Position numbers and translations under genes: made by a program. A stretch of DNA of 8,661 nucleotides from Nitrospiraceae bacterium (lineage in GTDB: Bacteria > Nitrospirota > Thermodesulfovibrionia > Thermodesulfovibrionales > UBA1546): the NCBI GenBank assembly GCA_003535475.1, contig DOHC01000155.1, positions 1 through 8,661 of the forward strand, read 5' to 3'. The notes under the pieces were generated by a model. It was not told the DNA's origin. It was given only the letters and a program-made list of their open reading frames with translations, and did no database searches. This document shows, one piece after another, positions 1-4,388 of this stretch. The number at the start of each line of letters is the position of its first letter. Within the stretch, counting starts at the first letter, position 1.

Positions 1-28
1 AGTTTATTCCGAGCAAGGACACTGCTGT

Positions 29-736
29 TTACTGTTCCTTTTTCTTAAGGAGTTGGATGTATGTCTTTGCTTCTTTCAGGTCAGGGTTTTGTTTCAGCGC
101 GGCTTCCCATTCTTCAAATGCGAGCGCTGTAAGCCCTTTCGTATAATATGTCAGCCCGAGTTGAACCCATGCCTGACCATAAGAAGGATTTATTTCCTTT
201 GCTGTTTTAAAATGGGCAATTGCCTCTTCGGGCCTGCCTTTGCTCCTCAAGGCCATGCCGATTTTAGTGTGCCCGTCAGCCAGTCCGGGATGAAGTTTAA
301 GCGCTTTGCTGTATTCCTCTATGGCGTCATCGAAAAGCCCGAGGTCAAAATAAAGACTGCCGAGTTTATAATGTTCGTTTGCCAGCTTGCCTGCCGCGAA
401 GGGGTCAATAGAAGTGGGAGTGGGATGAGCTATCTGCGCAGCCTTTGAAAATACCTCCTGCGCCTGTTTAAATTCTCCCATGTCATTATACGCGATAGCG
501 AGATTAAGAGACGCCTGTGTGTATCTTGGATTAATCTCAAGCGCCTTTTCAAAATATTCCGCAGCCTCTTTTGTGTTGCCTTTCAGATGGTTAATAATGC
601 CGAGGTTGTTCAATACATCCGCATACTTAGGATTGATGGCGATAATATCTTTTAAGACAGGCTCTGCCTCAGAGTATTTGCCCTCTTCAAATAACTTTGT
701 GCCAAGGTCATGCAGTTCATGCAGATGAGAATCCAT
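29..736 (-). CDS. Tetratricopeptide repeat protein, six TPR units
   Basis: A 235-residue protein made almost entirely of TPR helix-turn-helix units: residues about 7-40, 41-74, 75-108, then a Pro/Thr-rich break (109-121), then 122-155, 156-189 and 190-223. The TPR signature is clear (for example LNNLGIINHLKGNTKEAAEYF and ALEINP, repeated as ALKLHP, AKEINP and ALKQNP). There is no signal peptide or membrane segment, so it is probably a cytoplasmic protein-protein interaction scaffold; its partner cannot be read from the sequence. The start is fixed because an in-frame TAA lies only two codons upstream of ATG at 736. No Shine-Dalgarno sequence precedes it, and a well-formed promoter ends eight bases before the ATG, so the mRNA is probably leaderless. 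It follows the phosphorylase gene in the same direction after a 92-bp gap but appears to be transcribed on its own. The stop is TAA at 29-31. Confidence 0.93.
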   Translation of the reverse strand: MDSHLHELHDLGTKLFEEGKYSEAEPVLKDIIAINPKYADVLNNLGIINHLKGNTKEAAEYFEKALEINPRYTQASLNLAIAYNDMGEFKQAQEVFSKAAQIAHPTPTSIDPFAAGKLANEHYKLGSLYFDLGLFDDAIEEYSKALKLHPGLADGHTKIGMALRSKGRPEEAIAHFKTAKEINPSYGQAWVQLGLTYYTKGLTALAFEEWEAALKQNPDLKEAKTYIQLLKKKEQ

Positions 737-744
737 GATTATTT

Positions 745-773
745 AATATATGGATTCAAAGAGCCTTTGTCAA
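745..773 (-). promoter_or_regulatory. Sigma70-type promoter of the TPR gene, predicted leaderless
   Basis: Read on the minus strand, TTGACA (768-773) is followed by a 17-bp spacer and TATATT (745-750), close to the ideal sigma70 promoter. The expected start point, about seven bases beyond the -10 box, is near 738, whereas the ATG begins at 736. The transcript would therefore have 0-4 untranslated bases, matching the absence of a ribosome-binding site. This is inferred from sequence only. Confidence 0.7.
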
Positions 774-778
774 CATTC

Positions 779-817
779 AGTGTCAGTCACAGACACTAAT
801 CACTGACACTATTCACT
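779..817. repeat. Intergenic hairpin with AGTG/CACT near-heptad spacing
   Basis: AGTGTCAGT (779-787) and ACTGACACT (802-810) form a perfect 9-bp inverted repeat with a 14-base loop. CACT recurs at 794, 801, 807 and 814 (spacing 7, 6, 7), resembling the short-period inverted repeats elsewhere in this window. It lies between the phosphorylase stop and the -35 box of the TPR promoter. No T-run follows the stem on the minus strand, so it is a poor intrinsic terminator; it may be a repeat relic or an operator. Confidence 0.5.
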
Positions 818-828
818 TTATTGACTTT

Positions 829-2166
829 TTATATAACCACATCAATTATTACCTGCCTTTTATCCGGAGGTATCTCTGCTGTCTGAATCCCTGAAAGAAA
901 AACTTCCTCTGCTTCATTTATCTTTGTCTCATCATTGTAATGAAAAATAGCAACAGGCTCATCAGGAGTTATGTAATCGCCTGTTTTCTTGTTTAAGACT
1001 ATGCCTGCTGAATGGTCAATGCTGTCTCCGGTATGCTGTCTGCCTGCGCCCAAAAGCATGGACGCTGTGCCGACTTTTTCAGCATCCATCTCCTGTATAT
1101 ATCCCTTACTGGCGACCCTTATCTCTTTTACTCTGGATGCTGATGGAATCATACTGGGCTTAAAGGCAACCTCGGGGTCGCCGTATTGGGCGTCAACAAA
1201 TTCAATAAATTTTTTAAATGCATCGCCCTTCTCTATGAAATCCATAAGTTCTGATTTGTATTTTATCAGCACATGCTCCGAAAGCCTTGATATTGCTGCT
1301 TCTTCTGTAATGCAATCAGCCGCATAAACCATCCATGAGCCGAGCGTAAGAACCACCTCTTTTAAGTCATCCGGCATCTTTCCTCTCAATGCAGAGATGC
1401 ATTCTTTAATCTCAAGCCCGTTTCCGACAGTTTTCCCAAGAGGCTGATTCATGTCCGTAAGGACTGCGACTGTCTTTACTCCCATTGAATTGCCTATGTT
1501 GACCATTGTCCTTGCAAGTTTTCCTGCATCACTGATATTTTTCATAAATGCGCCCTTGCCGACCTTCACATCCAGCACAAGACCGCCAATGCCTTCTGCA
1601 AGTTTCTTTGACATGATGCTTGCGGCAATCAGCGGGATTGACTCCACAGTTGCAGTAACATCCCTGAGGCTATAGAGTTTTTTATCAGCAGGCGCAATCT
1701 CATCTGTCTGGCTTATTATGGAAAAACCTATATCCTTAATATTATTCTTAAACTCCTGCATTGTGAGGCCTGTCCTGAACCCAGGAATTGATTCAAGCTT
1801 ATCAATTGTCCCTCCTGTATGACCAAGCCCCCTGCCTGCTATCATTGGGACTTTTACGTTCATCGCAGCCATAAGCGGAGCAAGTATTATGCTTGTCTTA
1901 TCACCCACTCCGCCTGTTGAATGTTTGTCAACCTTGGGGATTGAGATATCGGAAAAATCGAACCTATTGCCTGATGAAAGCATCAATTCGGTTAAGGCAA
2001 TTGTCTCGGCATCCGTCATGCCGCTGAAATAAACAGCCATAAGGAAGGACGACATCTGATAGTCAGGGATTTTACCAGAAAGGTACTCTGTGATGAGGAA
2101 TGAGAGTTCTTGTTTTGAAAGCTCTGCTCCGTCACGTTTTTTCCTTATGATGTCGTATGCCCGCAT
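829..2166 (-). CDS. pdp: Thymidine / pyrimidine-nucleoside phosphorylase (DeoA/Pdp family)
   Basis: A complete 445-residue enzyme, the usual length for the family. It catalyses reversible phosphorolysis of (deoxy)thymidine or uridine to free base and (deoxy)ribose-1-phosphate in cytoplasmic nucleoside salvage. The signature KVDKHSTGGVGDKTS (about 78-92) carries the phosphate-site Lys81 and Ser83. GRGLGHTGGTIDKLE follows at 111-125. The pyrimidine-binding Arg168, Ser183 and Lys187 keep the 15- and 4-residue spacing known in E. coli DeoA (Arg171, Ser186, Lys190). The C-terminal PYNP_C-like domain spans about 345-430. Wording such as IPLIAASIMSKK resembles Bacillus Pdp more than DeoA, so broad pyrimidine specificity is possible; deoA is the alternative name. 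The start is fixed by an in-frame TAA at 2179-2181. There is no Shine-Dalgarno sequence; a TATAAT at 2181-2186 would give a leader of only about 8 nt. Confidence 0.95.
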   Translation of the reverse strand: MRAYDIIRKKRDGAELSKQELSFLITEYLSGKIPDYQMSSFLMAVYFSGMTDAETIALTELMLSSGNRFDFSDISIPKVDKHSTGGVGDKTSIILAPLMAAMNVKVPMIAGRGLGHTGGTIDKLESIPGFRTGLTMQEFKNNIKDIGFSIISQTDEIAPADKKLYSLRDVTATVESIPLIAASIMSKKLAEGIGGLVLDVKVGKGAFMKNISDAGKLARTMVNIGNSMGVKTVAVLTDMNQPLGKTVGNGLEIKECISALRGKMPDDLKEVVLTLGSWMVYAADCITEEAAISRLSEHVLIKYKSELMDFIEKGDAFKKFIEFVDAQYGDPEVAFKPSMIPSASRVKEIRVASKGYIQEMDAEKVGTASMLLGAGRQHTGDSIDHSAGIVLNKKTGDYITPDEPVAIFHYNDETKINEAEEVFLSGIQTAEIPPDKRQVIIDVVI

Positions 2167-2172
2167 AAAGAC

Positions 2173-2191
2173 TGTTGTTTATTATACAACA
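2173..2191 (-). promoter_or_regulatory. Possible -10 box and overlapping dyad upstream of the phosphorylase gene
   Basis: A perfect TATAAT (minus strand, 2181-2186) lies 14 bases before the phosphorylase ATG. It sits within the inverted repeat TGTTGT (2173-2178) - 7 bases - ACAACA (2186-2191), an arrangement suited to a repressor operator. No good -35 box is found 16-18 bp upstream, where the porin terminator stem lies, so promoter activity is uncertain. Confidence 0.35.
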
Positions 2192-2194
2192 AAT

Positions 2195-2223
2195 AAAAAA
2201 GGCGGCTCATATGAGCCGCCTTT
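2195..2223 (-). terminator. Intrinsic terminator of the porin gene
   Basis: GGCGGCTCAT (2201-2210) and ATGAGCCGCC (2211-2220) are perfect inverted repeats. On the minus strand the stem is followed by a run of six T and then ATTT, the classic Rho-independent layout. It starts about 20 bp beyond the porin stop codon (2244-2246). AAA before the stem and TTT after it on the minus strand extend the pairing. It should separate porin transcription from the phosphorylase gene downstream. Confidence 0.93.
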
Positions 2224-2243
2224 GAGATTCAACTGTTCTACAA

Positions 2244-3656
2244 TTAGAAGCTGAGTGTCAGTCCGTGTCTTACTGCATATGCGTCGTCAGCATTTACAGA
2301 TGCCTGATCGTAAAAAGCTCCTGTCCAGAGATACCCACCCTCTACAAAGTAAACGAGGTTCTTGTCAAGCTTGTAGGTTATCTTTGCATCAAGCTCCTGT
2401 CCGATCTTCTTGGAATCGCCTTTTGTGTCGGCTGATGTTGTTATTACTTTCTTCTTTACAGCCTGCAGCATATAAAGATTTACATCAAGATTCAGGTCCT
2501 TGGTGAGGTCTGCATTTGCGCCAAGTTTTACATACTGTGTGTTGTTAAGTCCTGTGTTAGTTAAACAAGCTGATCCAGTAGCTGAGCCTGCTGTACAAGC
2601 ACGATAGTCATACACATAGGTGTATTTCTGCACGCCGCTGAGCGTATTGGTGAATCCATTATTTTTGTTGTCAGTGGAGTTGCTGTCGCCGCTTCCATAA
2701 GCATAGTCAAGGCTGAGCTTTACAGGATTGAGCTTATAGCTTACTCCAACGAGATAGGCATAACCTTTATTCTTTATCTCATTGTCTGTACCTACCAGGG
2801 CAGTATCTCCCTTACTGCTGCCGCCATTGAGTTCTAAATCGCCCTTTATGCCTAATCCGCCAACCTCTGTTGAAGCGCGTAAGCCGACGTTATAAAGGTG
2901 GAGTCCTTTCTGATCAGGTCCCATACTAGTTAATGCCCCTGCGCTGGTAATCTGGTTCCTCGAGTCATCAATATAAGTAAAATCAACACCTGCGCTTGTC
3001 TTTCCTGATGTGTAGGTCATTAATGCTATATATGCATCTGCATCATCAGCATTACTCGTTCCGCCTTCTGTAAATTTGGCTGTTAACAGAGCAACCTCGA
3101 GTTCCTTTGTCGGGTTCGCAAATAACATGATTGCGTCATCGCCGAATTTTGAATGGTCAAAGAACAGACCATCGCCAAGCTTTAACGGCATATGGCCGAC
3201 CTTTATGCCTGCAGGAACGCCCATATTAAATTTGTGCTGAATCCATGCTTCAAGAACATCGAGTGTGCCCTTCTTGCCATTGCCTGAGTTGCGGTACACG
3301 CCGGCTGCCTCACCAGCTGTGCCCCATGTATAAGTATCATTAGTGACACTTCCTGTTTCAAGGTGAACAACACCCATTGTGTTCTTTGATACATCAGCCT
3401 GCAAGCGAATCCTTACCCTGCCGTCATAAGCAGAATAGGTGTCAGCATTTTCGTTTACACCGCTGTTCTGGTCAAGGTCGGTATTGTTCCTAAGCTCACC
3501 CCTGAACCTTAATTCGCCACCCAGCGTTATCTGGGTTGCGCCCTTTGCAACAACTGCCTGTGACTCTGCCGGAATCTCGGCATGGATGGCAAAGGCGCTG
3601 GCTGCAAAACCGAGCGTAAATATTACGCCCAATACTAATGCCAAATACTTTTTCAT
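2244..3656 (-). CDS. Outer-membrane beta-barrel porin
   Basis: A 470-residue protein with a Sec signal peptide: MKKYLALVLGVIF... hydrophobic core, likely cleavage after AFA (residue 23). The mature part is rich in alternating amphipathic strands (for example GGELRFRGEL, GRVRIRLQADV, KLSLDYAYGSGD) and ends in GLTLSF, the C-terminal Phe recognised by the BAM machinery. It most likely forms a passive or substrate-selective channel; the substrate is unknown. Style and length resemble porins of Nitrospirota and Deltaproteobacteria, with faint similarity to alginate-export-type barrels. The only two cysteines, Cys354 and Cys364, lie close together in a predicted loop (RACTAGSATGSAC). Translation starts at ATG 3656 behind AAGGAGA (3661-3667). 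A strong terminator follows the gene, so it is probably monocistronic. Exact family and strand count are not resolved by eye. Confidence 0.88.
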   Translation of the reverse strand: MKKYLALVLGVIFTLGFAASAFAIHAEIPAESQAVVAKGATQITLGGELRFRGELRNNTDLDQNSGVNENADTYSAYDGRVRIRLQADVSKNTMGVVHLETGSVTNDTYTWGTAGEAAGVYRNSGNGKKGTLDVLEAWIQHKFNMGVPAGIKVGHMPLKLGDGLFFDHSKFGDDAIMLFANPTKELEVALLTAKFTEGGTSNADDADAYIALMTYTSGKTSAGVDFTYIDDSRNQITSAGALTSMGPDQKGLHLYNVGLRASTEVGGLGIKGDLELNGGSSKGDTALVGTDNEIKNKGYAYLVGVSYKLNPVKLSLDYAYGSGDSNSTDNKNNGFTNTLSGVQKYTYVYDYRACTAGSATGSACLTNTGLNNTQYVKLGANADLTKDLNLDVNLYMLQAVKKKVITTSADTKGDSKKIGQELDAKITYKLDKNLVYFVEGGYLWTGAFYDQASVNADDAYAVRHGLTLSF

Positions 3657-3684
3657 TTGCTCTCCTTCACTTCCCCTTATTTTG

Positions 3685-3737
3685 GAGTATAGAGTAATGA
3701 GTTTAATTTTTGACTCTGGACTCCTGACTCTTAACTC
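3685..3737. repeat. Intergenic heptad inverted repeat (GAGTN / NACTC type)
   Basis: GAGT-type units begin at 3685, 3692 and 3699, and GACTC/AACTC units at 3712, 3719, 3726 and 3733, every 7 bp. The two arms are complementary around an 8-base centre (3704-3711). It has the same architecture as the four copies inside the activase gene, but lies in the predicted 5' leader of the porin mRNA. This copy contains TAG, TAA and TGA triplets, in keeping with being untranslated. Confidence 0.8.
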
Positions 3738-3757
3738 TTAAAAGGGTTCAGTATTTG

Positions 3758-3774
3758 TCCCGTTAAAAACGGGA
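3758..3774. repeat. Small perfect hairpin in the predicted porin leader
   Basis: TCCCGTT (3758-3764) and AACGGGA (3768-3774) form a perfect 7-bp stem with a three-base loop. No T-run follows on either strand, so it is not an obvious terminator. It could be a dispersed palindrome or an mRNA leader structure. Confidence 0.55.
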
Positions 3775-3844
3775 TGTTACCTTTTTACTTCCTTCCTGCC
3801 TACTTCAGTTCTTGCTCTGCCGTCACCTCCTTTTCCCTGAAATC

Positions 3845-3863
3845 AACTCCATAAGATGGAGTT
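3845..3863. repeat. Perfect 8-bp hairpin near the 5' end of the predicted porin leader
   Basis: AACTCCAT (3845-3852), loop AAG, ATGGAGTT (3856-3863). If the promoter at 3894-3923 is used, this stem would begin about 24 nt from the porin mRNA 5' end, a place where stem-loops often stabilise transcripts. It does not match any riboswitch class I could recognise. Confidence 0.5.
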
Positions 3864-3893
3864 CCGAAAGAGCTAATTTCCCAAAATATGGTA

Positions 3894-3923
3894 ACTTTAA
3901 TCATTCCCTACGTCTTTTGTCAA
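3894..3923 (-). promoter_or_regulatory. Candidate sigma70 promoter of the porin gene
   Basis: On the minus strand a perfect TTGACA (3918-3923) is followed after 18 bp by TAAAGT (3894-3899, four of six consensus bases). The start point would be near 3887, giving a porin leader of about 230 nt that includes two hairpins and the heptad repeat. Confidence 0.5.
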
Positions 3924-3962
3924 GCTAAAAACATGCTATCAAATAACAATACACAATAAAAT

Positions 3963-3990
3963 GTCATTCCGCACTTGATGCGGAATCCAG
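3963..3990. repeat. REP-like dispersed palindrome
   Basis: ATTCCGCA (3966-3973), loop CTTGA, TGCGGAAT (3979-3986): a perfect 8-5-8 hairpin flanked by TGTC on the left and CC on the right. The same 8-5-8 geometry with different stem bases occurs twice in the MITE-like element at 4124-4255. From general knowledge, TGTCATTCC...GGAATCC palindromes are common intergenic repeats in environmental bacteria. Confidence 0.7.
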
Positions 3991-4123
3991 TTCCTTATAA
4001 TCTGTAAATATATAAAGCAATAAGCGTGCCCATTATGCCTCATTGAAAAATAAAGGTTTTCTGTAAAAAGATGGCGTAACCACTGTATCTTCTCTGCAAC
4101 ATAGTGTGAATCGGTGGGACACT

Positions 4124-4255
4124 GAGCCTGTCTAAAAACTCACGGAACAGAGTGTTATGTCATGCTGAACTTGTTTCAGCATCTAATGAAATCAATGTGT
4201 TATGAGATCCTGAAATAAATTCAGGGTGACATTTAGGGAGTTTTTAGACAAGCTC
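4124..4255. mobile_element. MITE-like element, 132 bp, 18-bp terminal inverted repeats
   Basis: The left end GAGCCTGTCTAAAAACTC (4124-4141) matches the reverse complement of the right end (4238-4255) at 17 of 18 positions. Inside are two 26-bp segments in opposite orientation (4159-4184 and 4205-4230; 21 of 26 complementary). Each is itself an 8-5-8 hairpin: ATGCTGAA/TTCAGCAT at 4162-4182, and ATCCTGAA/TTCAGGGT at 4207-4227 with one G-T wobble. There is no open reading frame, so movement would need a transposase in trans. I see no clear target-site duplication: flanks are ...ACT on the left and TAA... on the right. Confidence 0.72.
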
Positions 4256-4388
4256 TAAGTCTCCAATTGCATAACCGAATGATATGCTGAAAGGTAGTCA
4301 TAAGCGCAGTAAACTCACTCACATGCTTTTTTCCCAGCCCCTTGTGTGATAAAATTAATATCAATCCGCAGGTTCATAAGGAGGTCTC

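Larger units (their letters stand above)
3657..4388. other. Divergent intergenic region of 732 bp
   Basis: No convincing gene is present on either strand. From left to right it holds the porin ribosome-binding site (3661-3667), a heptad inverted repeat (3685-3737), two short hairpins in the predicted porin leader (3758-3774, 3845-3863), a candidate porin promoter (3894-3923), a REP-like hairpin (3963-3990), about 130 bp where I see nothing (3991-4123), a MITE-like element (4124-4255), and the upstream region and ribosome-binding site of the activase gene (4378-4384). I could not identify a convincing promoter for the activase gene. Confidence 0.8.

Noticed and set aside
779..810. Intrinsic terminator for the phosphorylase gene
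   Set aside because: A 14-base loop, an AT/GC-mixed stem and no following T-run on the minus strand.
53..3741. Plus-strand open frames overlapping the TPR, phosphorylase and porin genes
   Set aside because: Antisense shadows of well-supported genes with no domain signal of their own.
3775..3887. Riboswitch in the porin leader
   Set aside because: Compared by eye with c-di-GMP, fluoride, TPP and other common classes; no conserved core was found.
4342..4364. FNR/CRP-like box and weak -10 (TAATAT at 4356-4361) upstream of the activase gene
   Set aside because: The half-sites do not have the right spacing and no acceptable -35 box lies 16-18 bp upstream.
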